Assembly (NCBI GenBank): GCA_947652925.1 | Contig: CANTEW010000016.1 | Span: forward strand, 1-52,057 | Length of the DNA stretch: 52,057 nucleotides | Reading direction: 5' to 3' | Source of the DNA: an uncultured Lachnospiraceae bacterium | Lineage (GTDB): Bacteria > Bacillota > Clostridia > Lachnospirales > Lachnospiraceae | In this document: positions 9,251 through 17,730 of the stretch, one piece after another | Position numbering within the stretch: position 1 is the first letter of the stretch | How the letters are laid out: each line of letters begins with the position of its first letter | The notes under the pieces: generated by a model | The model's input: the letters and a program-made list of their open reading frames with translations, nothing else | What the model was told of the DNA's origin: nothing | Databases searched by the model: none | Program-made: the position numbers and the translations under genes

Positions 9251-9483
9251 AGAGTGTGTCTTAAAACCTAAAATACTCTATGATCATCGCAAATGTACAG
9301 ATGATAAGCCGCCTGACTTTCAAACAGCGTTTTAAGGGATCCAGGTGAGATCCGTGATCCCTCGGCGCTTTTGGTGTTTTTCCCGCAGAAAAGTACACAT
9401 CCAAAAACCTGAGCGGCCGTGGATCGTACCAAATGTTCGTATTATTTATTATTTAGAGAATTTAAAAGGTTTTTAAAACACGC
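9251..9483. repeat. Possible MITE-like element in the operon leader
   Basis: AGAGTGTGTCTTAAAACCT at the left end (9251-9269) is matched in inverted orientation by AGGTTTTTAAAACACGC at 9467-9483, giving imperfect terminal repeats of about 16 bp around 230 bp with no reading frame. Inside is a hairpin, AGGGATC/GATCCCT (9335-9362), that could act as an attenuator but lacks a T run. Similar ends occur at 39961-40037. Transposition is inferred only from the ends. Confidence 0.35.
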
Positions 9484-9504
9484 ACGGGATGGATGTGTGG
9501 ATCA

Positions 9505-9527
9505 TGTCAATATGTCTACTTTTTGGA
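9505..9527 (+). repeat. Left inverted repeat (recombination site) of the invertible promoter
   Basis: A 23-bp sequence that matches 9696-9718 in inverted orientation at 21 of 23 positions, with a perfect 16-bp core ATGTCTACTTTTTGGA. The site is itself an imperfect dyad: half-sites CAATATGT and ACTTTTTG flank the dinucleotide CT at 9516-9517. This is the expected layout of a small serine recombinase crossover site. Confidence 0.85.
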
Positions 9528-9695
9528 ATGTGGAGAGGATCGTCTGGGGTGTGTTGGATTTTTTAAAATCATGTAGATTTTTGGCAGATTTTGTGGTATA
9601 CTTCATTCTCAAGTGGTGATGATCTGGACTATATGTCAAAACAGGGCAGAGGACGATGCAGATATGGCGACGGTACGGGGCATATCGTCGAGCGA
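9528..9695. promoter_or_regulatory. Invertible promoter segment
   Basis: The 168 bp between the two inverted repeats contain an extended -10 promoter and no gene. Recombination between the repeats would turn the segment round. As given, the promoter reads rightwards, against the invertase gene. After inversion its -10 would lie at about 9621-9626 on the minus strand and would drive the DUF2142-GT2-YfhO operon through a ~380-nt leader. The drawn orientation is therefore probably OFF for the operon. I see no strong minus-strand promoter between 9233 and 9504. Confidence 0.8.
9594..9602 (+). promoter_or_regulatory. Extended -10 promoter inside the invertible segment
   Basis: TGGTATACT is a full extended -10 element (TGn plus TATACT at 9597-9602). 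The -35 region 17 bp upstream reads TAGATT and is weak, as is usual for extended -10 promoters. Transcription would start near 9609 and run rightwards in this orientation. Confidence 0.65.
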
Positions 9696-9718
9696 TCCAA
9701 AAAGTAGACATTTTGAGA
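9696..9718 (-). repeat. Right inverted repeat (recombination site) of the invertible promoter
   Basis: Inverted partner of 9505-9527. Half-sites CAAAAAGT and ACATTTTG flank the central dinucleotide AG at 9706-9707, the complement of the CT in the left site, so recombination should invert rather than delete. It ends 5 nt from the stop codon of the invertase gene. Confidence 0.85.
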
Positions 9719-9723
9719 TGGTC

Positions 9724-10329
<606 letters not shown>

Positions 10330-10393
10330 CTAAAGATGTTTTATTTTTTATATTAGATTTATCGTACGGTCGATGTTTATCTTTGAGATATCA

Positions 10394-10422
10394 TTGTCAG
10401 TGCAGTCTATTTCTGGTATAGT
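10394..10422 (+). promoter_or_regulatory. SigA promoter of the xylulokinase gene
   Basis: TTGTCA and TATAGT with a 17-bp spacer, plus a TGG extended -10, lie 40 nt before the xylB start. The gap to the divergent invertase is 146 bp. No clear cre site was found. Confidence 0.75.
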
Positions 10423-10463
10423 TACCGTGTGCTGAAAGATCGTTATAAAGAGGAGGAGACAAT

Positions 10464-11957
10464 ATGGGTCATCTATTAGGGATAGATATCGGTACTTCCA
10501 GTGTGAAGTCCCTGCTCATGGATGAGGAGGGGAATGTGGCGGCGATCGCCCAGAAAGAGTATGATATGATCAAACCAGCGCAGTCCTGGGCGGAACAGAA
10601 GATGGAGCAGCTCTGGGAGGCGACGGCCTGGACGATCCGTTCTCTGATGGGGCAGTGCCCCCAGCTCAAAGGGGAGATATCCGGTATCGGTTATTCCGGG
10701 CAGATGCACGGTCTGGTCATGCTGGATACGGCGGGCCGGGAAGTCAGGAATGCGATCATATGGGCAGATCAGCGTTCGGCGCAGTCCATCGAGCGCATCT
10801 ATCAGGCAGTGCCCAGGCAGGAGTATCAGGCGGTCACACGCAATGCCCTGAGTACAGGTTTTCTGGTGAGTTCCCTGGTGTGGGTACGTGATCATGAGCC
10901 GGATGTTTATGAGAAGATCTATAAGGTGATGCTGCCAAAAGATCATATACGTTTCCGGATGTGCGGGGAGATGGGTACAGATGTGTCGGATGCGTCCAGC
11001 ACCGCCATCTTCGATACGGCGGGCCGGCAGTGGGCGTGGGATCTTATACGGCGGATCGGGCTGGAGGAGAGTTTCTTTGTGCCCTGTCATGGTCCCACAG
11101 AGATCGCAGGGACGGTATCGGGGGAATGTGCCCGGGAGACTGGGCTGCCGGAGGGGATCCCGGTCGTCTACGGCGGAGGGGATACGCTGGTGCAGGCGCT
11201 GGGGAATGGAGTCGTCCGTCCAGGGATGGTGATCTCGAATATAGGTACGGCCAGCCAGCTAGTGACGGTCGCCGAGAAGCCGGTCTATGACAGAGAGTTC
11301 AGGACCAATACGTTCTGTCATGTGGGGGAAGGCCAGTGGCTGCTCATGGGAGCGAATTTAAGCGGCGGGGTCACTCTGAAATGGCTGAGAGATAATATCC
11401 TTGAGATGGACAGTTATGACGCGATGACAGATCTGGCGGAGCAATCCGTACCAGGCAGCAATGGGCTGTTCTTCCTGCCGTATCTCAGCGGGGAGAGGAC
11501 GCCGTGGAACGATCCGGATGCCCGGGGCATCTATTTTGGGTTGAGTTTAAAACATGACAGGGCGGATATGATCCGCGCAGCCATGGAAGGGATCATCTAT
11601 GCGCAGAAAAGTTCCCTTAAGATCTTCCAGGGGATGGGGCTGTCCTTTGAACAGGTGGTGGCCTCCGGCGGCGGGGCCAACAGCAGAGTGTTCCGGCAGA
11701 TCCTTGCGGATCAGTTTGGCTGCAGTGTGGTCACGAGCCTTGTGAGAGAGCAGGGATGCGTGGGGGCTGCGATCCTGGCAGGCGTGGGGACGGGTGTGTT
11801 CTCAGATCAGCGGGAGGCATGCGAGCGGATCGTGCGTTTCAGTCCGGAGGTCACGGAGCCGGAGGAAACGGGGCGCAAGCTGTATGAGGAGAGGTTTTCA
11901 GTGTTTGAAAAGCTGTATCCGGCCAACAGAGAGTTGTTTACTTTTTGTACAAAATAG
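10464..11957 (+). CDS. xylB: Xylulokinase
   Basis: An FGGY-family sugar kinase of 497 aa that phosphorylates D-xylulose to xylulose 5-phosphate, feeding the pentose phosphate pathway. The N-terminal phosphate loop reads LLGIDIGTSSVKSLL. The xylulokinase patch GYSGQMHGLVMLD follows (about 73-85), and the C-terminal ATP-binding segment is VVASGGGANSRVFRQI. The start follows AGGAGGAGAC. The next gene, a mannitol-dehydrogenase-family enzyme, begins 74 nt downstream and probably supplies the ketose, so the pair looks like a polyol (for example D-arabitol) catabolic unit. Xylulokinase fits better than other FGGY kinases because of the SGQMHG motif. Confidence 0.9.
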   Translation: MGHLLGIDIGTSSVKSLLMDEEGNVAAIAQKEYDMIKPAQSWAEQKMEQLWEATAWTIRSLMGQCPQLKGEISGIGYSGQMHGLVMLDTAGREVRNAIIWADQRSAQSIERIYQAVPRQEYQAVTRNALSTGFLVSSLVWVRDHEPDVYEKIYKVMLPKDHIRFRMCGEMGTDVSDASSTAIFDTAGRQWAWDLIRRIGLEESFFVPCHGPTEIAGTVSGECARETGLPEGIPVVYGGGDTLVQALGNGVVRPGMVISNIGTASQLVTVAEKPVYDREFRTNTFCHVGEGQWLLMGANLSGGVTLKWLRDNILEMDSYDAMTDLAEQSVPGSNGLFFLPYLSGERTPWNDPDARGIYFGLSLKHDRADMIRAAMEGIIYAQKSSLKIFQGMGLSFEQVVASGGGANSRVFRQILADQFGCSVVTSLVREQGCVGAAILAGVGTGVFSDQREACERIVRFSPEVTEPEETGRKLYEERFSVFEKLYPANRELFTFCTK

Positions 11958-12031
11958 AGACAGAAAAGACCGAGTTGTGGTATACTAAGGACAGTAATGA
12001 GTATTTTCATATAAGATTGGAGGATATGGGA

Positions 12032-13654
12032 ATGAAACTGACATTGGAAGGATTAAAAGACCGTCAGGGCTGGGAAAAGGCGGGCATCGCGCTCCCCTCT
12101 TATGATGTGGCAGCAGTTGCAGAAAAGACCAGAGAGCATCCGGTCTGGGTCCACCTGGGTGTGGGAAATATCTTCAGGATCTTTATCGGCGGGATCGGGG
12201 ACCAGCTGCTCACAGAGGGGCTGATGGACAGGGGCATCACCTGTGTGGAGCTTTTTGACTATGATGTGGTGGACAAGATCTACAGGCCTTATGATAATCT
12301 TGTCCTTGCGGTCACACTCCACGGGGATGGGACTACGGAACAGAAGGTCCTGGGGTCTCTGGCGGAGGCGGTGAAAGGGCAGTCCTTTGACGCAGCCCAG
12401 TGGATGCGCCTCAAAGAGATCTTCCGGGAACCGGGCCTGCAGATGGTATCCCTGACGATCACGGAAAAGGGCTATGCGCTGACAAAAGCGGACGGGACGT
12501 ATTTTGAGTTTGTGAGAGCGGATATTGAGAACGGACCGGAGAAGGCGACCAGCGCCATGGCTGTGGTCACCGCTATGCTCCTGGAACGTTATCAGAACGG
12601 CAAAGCGCCCCTGGCTCTCGTATCCATGGATAACTGTTCCCAGAACGGGGCAAAATTCAGGAGCGCAGTCCTGGAACTGGCGGGAGAATGGAAAAAGCGC
12701 GGTTTTGTGGAGGAAGGTTTTATTTCCTATGTCAGTGATGAGAGCAAGGTATCTTTCCCATGGACGATGATCGATAAGATCACCCCCCGGCCCAGTGAAA
12801 AGGTGGCGGCCGATCTGGGAGCAGCGGGGGTGGAAGGCATGCAGCCGGTGGTCACCTCCAAGGACACATATATCGCCCCCTTTGTCAATGCGGAAGGCCC
12901 TCAGTACCTGGTAGTGGAAGACAGTTTTCCCAATGGACGGCCTGCGATGGAGAGAGCGGGCGTGTATATGACAGACAGGGATACGGTCAATAAGTCTGAG
13001 AAAATGAAAGTCACAGTCTGCCTGAATCCGATCCATACTGCATTGGGACCCTATGGCTGTGTCCTGGGATACGAGCTCTTTGCGGATGAGATGAAAGATC
13101 CGGATATGCTCACATTGGCCCGTCAGGTAGGGTATGTGGAAGGTATGGAAGTGGTGCCGGATCCAGGCATCCTGTCACCGAGAGCGTTCCTGGACGAGCT
13201 GATCGATGAGAGATTCCCCAACGCTTATCTGGGGGATACGACGCAGAGGTTGTGCGTGGATGTCTCTCAGGGTATCGGGATCCGTTTTGGGGAGACCATA
13301 AGATCTTATGTGGAGAAGTATGGAGATGCGAAGAGATTGACCGCCATCCCCATCGCGATCGCGGGATGGCTCAGGTACCTCCTGGGAGTGGATGATAACG
13401 GGGAGCCTTATGGACTGGCGCCGGATCCCATGGTCCCGGAACTGAAAGAGCAGATGGCGGGTATCCAGGTGGGGGATCCAGCCAGTCTGAAAGGGCAGCT
13501 GCGCGGGATCTTATCTAATGAAAATATCTTTACGGTGGATCTGTACAGAGCCGGGATCGGTGAGAAGATCGAGGATATCTTCCGGGAAGAGATCGCAGGT
13601 CCGGGGGCTGTGAGAAAAACTGTGAAAAAATATCTGGATAGCAGCAGATCTTAA
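12032..13654 (+). CDS. Mannitol dehydrogenase family polyol dehydrogenase
   Basis: An NAD-dependent long-chain dehydrogenase of about 540 aa, oxidising a sugar alcohol to a ketose. The nucleotide-binding segment is VWVHLGVGNIFRIFIGGI near residue 40. The family motif VSMDNCSQNG (usual form SCDNlpnNG) lies around 200, and the catalytic region KMKVTVCLNPIHTALGPYG around 330. The ATG at 12032 has GGAGG 8 nt upstream; the ATG two codons earlier is too close. Because it follows xylB, D-arabitol to D-xylulose is a sensible guess, but mannitol or a uronate are also possible. The family is usually about 480-500 aa, so this belongs to a longer subgroup. Confidence 0.8.
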   Translation: MKLTLEGLKDRQGWEKAGIALPSYDVAAVAEKTREHPVWVHLGVGNIFRIFIGGIGDQLLTEGLMDRGITCVELFDYDVVDKIYRPYDNLVLAVTLHGDGTTEQKVLGSLAEAVKGQSFDAAQWMRLKEIFREPGLQMVSLTITEKGYALTKADGTYFEFVRADIENGPEKATSAMAVVTAMLLERYQNGKAPLALVSMDNCSQNGAKFRSAVLELAGEWKKRGFVEEGFISYVSDESKVSFPWTMIDKITPRPSEKVAADLGAAGVEGMQPVVTSKDTYIAPFVNAEGPQYLVVEDSFPNGRPAMERAGVYMTDRDTVNKSEKMKVTVCLNPIHTALGPYGCVLGYELFADEMKDPDMLTLARQVGYVEGMEVVPDPGILSPRAFLDELIDERFPNAYLGDTTQRLCVDVSQGIGIRFGETIRSYVEKYGDAKRLTAIPIAIAGWLRYLLGVDDNGEPYGLAPDPMVPELKEQMAGIQVGDPASLKGQLRGILSNENIFTVDLYRAGIGEKIEDIFREEIAGPGAVRKTVKKYLDSSRS

Positions 13655-13661
13655 GATATAA

Positions 13662-13713
13662 GGCCATAAATGGACATGTCTGTGCAGAACGGACATGTCC
13701 ATCGTTTATGGCC
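13662..13713. repeat. Long palindromic hairpin after the polyol gene
   Basis: GGCCATAAA and TTTATGGCC enclose a further 14-bp stem (ATGGACATGTC and its complement, one G-U) with a 5-nt loop and a 2-nt bulge, over 50 bp in all. No T run follows, so it is not a textbook terminator. It lies 8 bp past one stop and 29 bp before tadA. A shorter hairpin with similar core occurs at 19142-19167. Confidence 0.7.
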
Positions 13714-13741
13714 GATCGTTTAGATGGAGAGAGGGGATCGG

Positions 13742-14203
13742 ATGACAGAGGATGAGAGATTTATGGGAGAGGCGATCAGGCAGGCAAAGAAAGCCTATGC
13801 TCTGGAAGAGGTGCCCATCGGGTGCGTGATCGTCTGTGAGGGCAAGATCATAGCCAGGGGCTATAACCGACGGAATACGGATAAGAACACACTATCCCAT
13901 GCAGAATTGAACGCGATCCGAAAGGCCAGCCGCAGGCTGGGAGACTGGCGGCTGGATGGATGTACCATGTATGTGACCCTGGAACCCTGCCAGATGTGCG
14001 CGGGGGCCATCGTCCAGTCCCGGATCCGGCGGGTGGTCATGGGATGCAGAAATCCCAAGGCGGGCTGTGCCGGATCCATCCTGAACCTTCTCCAGGTGCC
14101 GGCATTCAATCACCAGGTGGAGATAGAAGAGGGCGTCCGCGGCCAGGAATGCTCCGAGATGATCAAAGGTTTTTTCAGGGATCTGCGGGAGAGTCGGAGA
14201 TAG
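13742..14203 (+). CDS. tadA: tRNA adenosine(34) deaminase TadA
   Basis: A zinc deaminase of 153 aa that converts adenosine to inosine at the wobble position of tRNA-Arg(ACG). The zinc and catalytic residues are visible in SHAELNAI (His and Glu) and LEPCQMCAGAI (two Cys). The N-terminal FMGEAIRQAKKAYALEEVPIG is typical of TadA. I use the ATG at 13742 with GAGAGGGG upstream rather than the one at 13724. Its 3' end overlaps the convergent plsC gene by 29 nt. Confidence 0.95.
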   Translation: MTEDERFMGEAIRQAKKAYALEEVPIGCVIVCEGKIIARGYNRRNTDKNTLSHAELNAIRKASRRLGDWRLDGCTMYVTLEPCQMCAGAIVQSRIRRVVMGCRNPKAGCAGSILNLLQVPAFNHQVEIEEGVRGQECSEMIKGFFRDLRESRR

Positions 14204-14942
14204 AAGATACGGAAGAATTTTTTTTCAGCATCTCCAGGATGACGTCCTGGGTATACTGCTCCAGATCTTTTTTCTCTTCTTTTGTCAGTGTATCCGGATA
14301 AATGGGTCTTCCATATTCCAGAGTCACATGGGCGGGCCTGATCATGGGCAGGTGGTCTTCGAAGATCTGGGACGTGCCGCATAATGCGATGGGGACGATA
14401 GGGCAGCCTGTCTTCGTGGCGATCTTAAAGCTCCCTTTGTGAAAGGGGAGCATGTCCAGTTCTGATGTATCTTTGGGGCGTGTCCCTTCGGGGAAGATGC
14501 AGATGGATACGCCGTTTCTGATATCCTCTATGGCGGCCAGGATGGTCTCCATCCCCTGCCGGAGATCCTCCCGGTCCAGGAACAGACAGTGGAGCAGGCT
14601 CATCCAGGCGTGGAGCAGGGGGATATGCTTCATCTCGTATTTGGCGATATAGCCGGTACACCGGGGGACGCGTACATAGGTCAGCAGCACATCAAAGAAG
14701 CTGCGGTGGTTGGCTATGTACAGGACCGCCGTATCCTTCGGGACATTTTCTTCTCCGATCACTGTGACTGTGGAGCCGGTGATGCGGATGCACAGCCGGA
14801 AGACCGCCAGGACTATCTTGAGAGAGCTGGTGTCCCTGGTCTTTGGGGAAGATCTCCCGATGATCCATTCTACCAGGAGGATCGGGATCGAGAGTATCAA
14901 GAATCCTATGACGACCACGCAGGTCAGTAAAAATCGTATCAT
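14175..14942 (-). CDS. plsC: 1-acyl-sn-glycerol-3-phosphate acyltransferase
   Basis: A membrane acyltransferase of 255 aa that makes phosphatidic acid from lysophosphatidic acid. After an N-terminal membrane helix (LLTCVVVIGFLILSIPILLV) come the catalytic NHRSFFD motif (NHx4D, about residue 76) and the substrate motif FPEGTRPKD (about 155). The ATG at 14942 follows AAGGTGAC; a longer frame to 15002 would run into the promoter. It converges on tadA with a 29-nt overlap. Confidence 0.92.
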   Translation of the reverse strand: MIRFLLTCVVVIGFLILSIPILLVEWIIGRSSPKTRDTSSLKIVLAVFRLCIRITGSTVTVIGEENVPKDTAVLYIANHRSFFDVLLTYVRVPRCTGYIAKYEMKHIPLLHAWMSLLHCLFLDREDLRQGMETILAAIEDIRNGVSICIFPEGTRPKDTSELDMLPFHKGSFKIATKTGCPIVPIALCGTSQIFEDHLPMIRPAHVTLEYGRPIYPDTLTKEEKKDLEQYTQDVILEMLKKNSSVSSISDSPADP

Positions 14943-14973
14943 ATGTGTCACCTTCTTACCGTTTTTTAGTCCC

Positions 14974-15002
14974 ATTATACGAAAAAAAATACCATGATGC
15001 AA
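14974..15002 (-). promoter_or_regulatory. SigA promoter of plsC
   Basis: TTGCAT and a perfect TATAAT with a 17-bp spacer on the minus strand, 31 nt before the plsC start. Confidence 0.85.
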
Positions 15003-15034
15003 TCATTTGAGATAAAAAGCGTGACAACTGGCAC

Positions 15035-15073
15035 AAAAAGCCCCCAGGGATCCACCCTCCCTGGGGGCTTTTT
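15035..15073. terminator. Strong bidirectional hairpin between divergent genes
   Basis: A 15-bp perfect stem (AAAAAGCCCCCAGGG and complement) with a 9-nt loop has a T run on both strands. It lies upstream of the plsC promoter and upstream of the next plus-strand gene, so it ends no visible gene. It may insulate the two promoters or end a short RNA. Confidence 0.85.
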
Positions 15074-15208
15074 GTGTTGACATGACAGATCTTTTGACTC
15101 TTTATGGATCCAGTATAGCATATGCAGATTTATCCAGCAATATATTTTTAATAAATCTTTTCTGTCTTTCATACAATACATAATGAGAACAAGATACAAG
15201 GTATAGCC

Positions 15209-15625
15209 ATGAAAAGAACGATCCTTACCCTGTTCCTGCCGGGTTTTCTCATGTGTTTCCTCTTATTCGGATGCAAGGTGACGAATATGGGATCTGAAGA
15301 AAAAAAGCCTTTGGAATACACTGTGGTGAAGCAGGAAGATATCCCGCCCGCCATCGGCAGCCTGATCGAGAGCAAGAAGCAGGAGGAATTCCAGATCACA
15401 TATCAGGATGGGGAGTATCTCTATCTGTTGAGGGGGTATGGCCGCCAGAAGACGGGGGGATACAGCATCCAGGTGGAGGAGTTGTCCATGTATGCGGAAT
15501 CTATTTTTTTCAGGACTTCATTGGTGGGGCCTTCAAAGGAGGATGAACCTTCTCTGGAACCTTCTTATCCGTACATTGTCGTAAAACTAGGATATCGGGA
15601 AGCGCCTGTGCAGTTTGATGGGTGA
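15209..15625 (+). CDS. PrcB-like lipoprotein
   Basis: A secreted lipoprotein of 138 aa. It has a lipoprotein signal peptide with lipobox LLFGC (Cys at residue 22), and a single compact domain after it. The segment YLYLLRGYGRQKTGGYSIQVEE matches the pattern of the PrcB C-terminal family (protease complex subunit). It is followed 28 nt later by a SPOCS/LysM protein, suggesting a role at the cell or spore envelope. The family assignment is from motif memory and is moderately sure. The ribosome site (AAGGT) is modest. Confidence 0.7.
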   Translation: MKRTILTLFLPGFLMCFLLFGCKVTNMGSEEKKPLEYTVVKQEDIPPAIGSLIESKKQEEFQITYQDGEYLYLLRGYGRQKTGGYSIQVEELSMYAESIFFRTSLVGPSKEDEPSLEPSYPYIVVKLGYREAPVQFDG

Positions 15626-15653
15626 TCGATCCAGTATGAAAAGGAGTAGACGA

Positions 15654-17216
15654 GTGGAGATTGTTAAAGAAAATGTGCAGATGTTACGCGTGAAGAGCAA
15701 TGCGACCAACCAGATCACATTCGATGAAGATTACAATGTACCGGATGCCAAGCCGGATATCGGGCGGATGATCCAGCACAAGGGCACGGTGCAGGTGGAT
15801 GAGGTGAACTTAAATGATAACCAGGCTTTCGTCAAGGCAAAGCTGGTGGTGGAACTCCTCTATGTGGAGGAGCAGGAGGAGGGGAGGATCTGCAGCCTGA
15901 CAGCCGCGCTGCCCATTGAGGAGACTCTGAACCTGGAGGGGATCGAGAGCGGGGATAAGATGTGCCTGAAGTGGGACATCGAAGACTTGAGCCTCCATGT
16001 GATCAATTCCAGGAAATTAAACATAAAATCGATCCTGTCGTTTTTTGCCGTTGTGGATGAATTGGTGGAACTGGCGCTGCCGGTGGGACTGCGCCCGGAA
16101 GAGATCTCCATGAAAAAGAAGACGGTGAAAGTCCTGGGGCTGTGCATACATAAAAAGGATACAGTACGGATGAAAGAGGAGGTGGCTCTCGCTTCCAATA
16201 AACCCAATATCGCCCAGGTACTCTGGAGTACGGTGGAAGTCAGGGGGATGGATATCCGCCCGGAGGAAGACAGGATCTTAGTAAAAGGGGAATTGTTCGT
16301 ATTCCTGCTCTACCGGGGGGACGAAGAGGGGGATCCCCTGCAGTGGCTGGAACATTCTCTCCCCTTTTACCAGGAGGTGGAGTGCCAGGGATGCCGGATG
16401 GAGATGATCCCCAACGTGGAGGTGAGTATGATCCACCAGCGTCTGGATGTGCAGCCGGATTCGGACGGAGAAGAGCGGGTGATCCAGGTGGACGCCGTGC
16501 TGGAGCTGGATATACAGATCTACTGTGAGGAGGAACATTCTCTCCTTATGGATGTGTATACGCCGCTCAAAGAATGTGTGACGAAAGGCGGACTGGAACC
16601 TCTTGACAGTCTGTTGGTCAAGAATTTTTCCAAGTGCCGGATCGGAGAGAGGCTCCAGGTGCGGGAGGTACAGGGGAAGATCCTGCAGATCTGCCACAGC
16701 CAGGGCTCGGTGAAGGTGGATAAGACCCAGATCGTGGAGAACGGCGTGCTGGCGGAAGGCGTGGTGTCTGTGAAAGTCCTGTATATCGTCAGTGATGATT
16801 CTATGCCTTTCTATTCTATGGAGACGCTGATCCCGTTCTCACATGTGATCGAGGCCGTGGGGATCGATGAAAACTGTATCTATCACCTGCATACAGATCT
16901 GGAGCAGTTATCCACCACCATGGTGGACAGCAATGAGATCGAAGTGAAGATCGTACTCGACTTGAATGCCCTGGTATTGAACAGGCAGCAGGAATTTATC
17001 ATCCGGGAGATAGAGGAACATCCGCTGGACATGGAGAAGATCCAGAATATGCCGGGGATCACCGTCTATATGGTGCAGCCGGAAGATACCCTGTGGGATA
17101 TCGCCAAAGCCTTTTATACCACGGTGGAGGATATCTGCCAGCTCAATGGGCTTGAAGAGCAGGAAGTGCCTCCCTATTGCCCCCTTTTGTTGGTGAAAAA
17201 GGTGGAAGAAGAGTAA
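15654..17216 (+). CDS. SPOCS domain (DUF3794) and LysM protein
   Basis: A protein of about 520 aa with repeated SPOCS/DUF3794 domains and a C-terminal LysM. The first SPOCS segment has TFDEDYNVPDAKPDIGRMI, and a similar fold repeats to about residue 450. LysM is visible as YMVQPEDTLWDIAKAFYTT and ends the protein. SPOCS-LysM proteins are linked to spore coat or cortex assembly in Clostridia. I chose the GTG at 15654 because AGGAG lies 7 nt upstream and relatives begin with a similar EIVKEN sequence; the ATG at 15636 is the alternative and would leave that site inside the gene. Confidence 0.85.
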   Translation: MEIVKENVQMLRVKSNATNQITFDEDYNVPDAKPDIGRMIQHKGTVQVDEVNLNDNQAFVKAKLVVELLYVEEQEEGRICSLTAALPIEETLNLEGIESGDKMCLKWDIEDLSLHVINSRKLNIKSILSFFAVVDELVELALPVGLRPEEISMKKKTVKVLGLCIHKKDTVRMKEEVALASNKPNIAQVLWSTVEVRGMDIRPEEDRILVKGELFVFLLYRGDEEGDPLQWLEHSLPFYQEVECQGCRMEMIPNVEVSMIHQRLDVQPDSDGEERVIQVDAVLELDIQIYCEEEHSLLMDVYTPLKECVTKGGLEPLDSLLVKNFSKCRIGERLQVREVQGKILQICHSQGSVKVDKTQIVENGVLAEGVVSVKVLYIVSDDSMPFYSMETLIPFSHVIEAVGIDENCIYHLHTDLEQLSTTMVDSNEIEVKIVLDLNALVLNRQQEFIIREIEEHPLDMEKIQNMPGITVYMVQPEDTLWDIAKAFYTTVEDICQLNGLEEQEVPPYCPLLLVKKVEEE

Positions 17217-17223
17217 AAATGAC

Positions 17224-17252
17224 TTGCGGTTTTCTGACATTTGCCTTAAAAT
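17224..17252 (+). promoter_or_regulatory. Probable SigA promoter
   Basis: TTGCGG and TAAAAT with a 17-bp spacer lie 51 nt before the redox protein gene and just after the SPOCS gene. Confidence 0.6.
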
Positions 17253-17303
17253 GAGAGTTGGGAAACGATCAGAGACTTTCAAAGGAAAAAGAGGTAGATC
17301 ACT

Positions 17304-17717
17304 ATGGATACAAGAGTTGAGAAAACATTGGAAAAACGTAAAAAAGGCTATAATTGTGCACAGGCAGTGGCCTGCACATATTGTGATATGGTAGGCGTAG
17401 ATGAAAAGACCATGTTCCAGATGACAGAGGCCCTGGGCGCGGGCATGGCAGGGACGATGGAAGGGCCTTGCGGGGCTGTGTCGGCCGCCTGTGTCCTGGC
17501 CAGCATGAAGGGCAGCACAGGGAATCTGGAAGCGCCGGACAGTGTGAAGACCACATATAAGCTCTCCAGTAAGATCTTGGAAAAGTTCAGTGAAAAGAAC
17601 CAGTCTGTAGTCTGCAAGGAACTCAAAGGGGCGAAGACCGGGAAAGTGCTGCGCTCCTGTCCCGGATGCATCCAGGATGCGGCGGCGTTGGTGGAAGAAC
17701 TCTTATTTGACGCTTGA
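17304..17717 (+). CDS. C_GCAxxG_C_C family (putative redox) protein
   Basis: A small soluble protein of 137 aa of the Cys-rich C_GCAxxG_C_C family, thought to be redox active but without known substrate. Conserved cysteines are visible in GYNCAQAV, in MEGPCGAVSAA (the GCAxxG equivalent), in VVCKELKG and in LRSCPGC. The start follows AGAGGTAG. The GH13 gene begins 13 nt downstream, and its ribosome site touches this stop codon, so the two are co-transcribed. The meaning of this pairing is unclear. Confidence 0.85.
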   Translation: MDTRVEKTLEKRKKGYNCAQAVACTYCDMVGVDEKTMFQMTEALGAGMAGTMEGPCGAVSAACVLASMKGSTGNLEAPDSVKTTYKLSSKILEKFSEKNQSVVCKELKGAKTGKVLRSCPGCIQDAAALVEELLFDA

Positions 17718-17730
17718 GGAGGAACGTACA

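Noticed and set aside
9528-9695. TTGACA on the minus strand inside the invertible segment as an operon promoter in the drawn orientation
   Set aside because: No -10 element lies 15-19 bp downstream of it, while the plus strand has a full extended -10.
9419-9711. Short reading frames of 66-73 aa across the invertible segment
   Set aside because: They have no ribosome site, cross the recombination sites and contain no known domain; the segment is better explained as regulatory.
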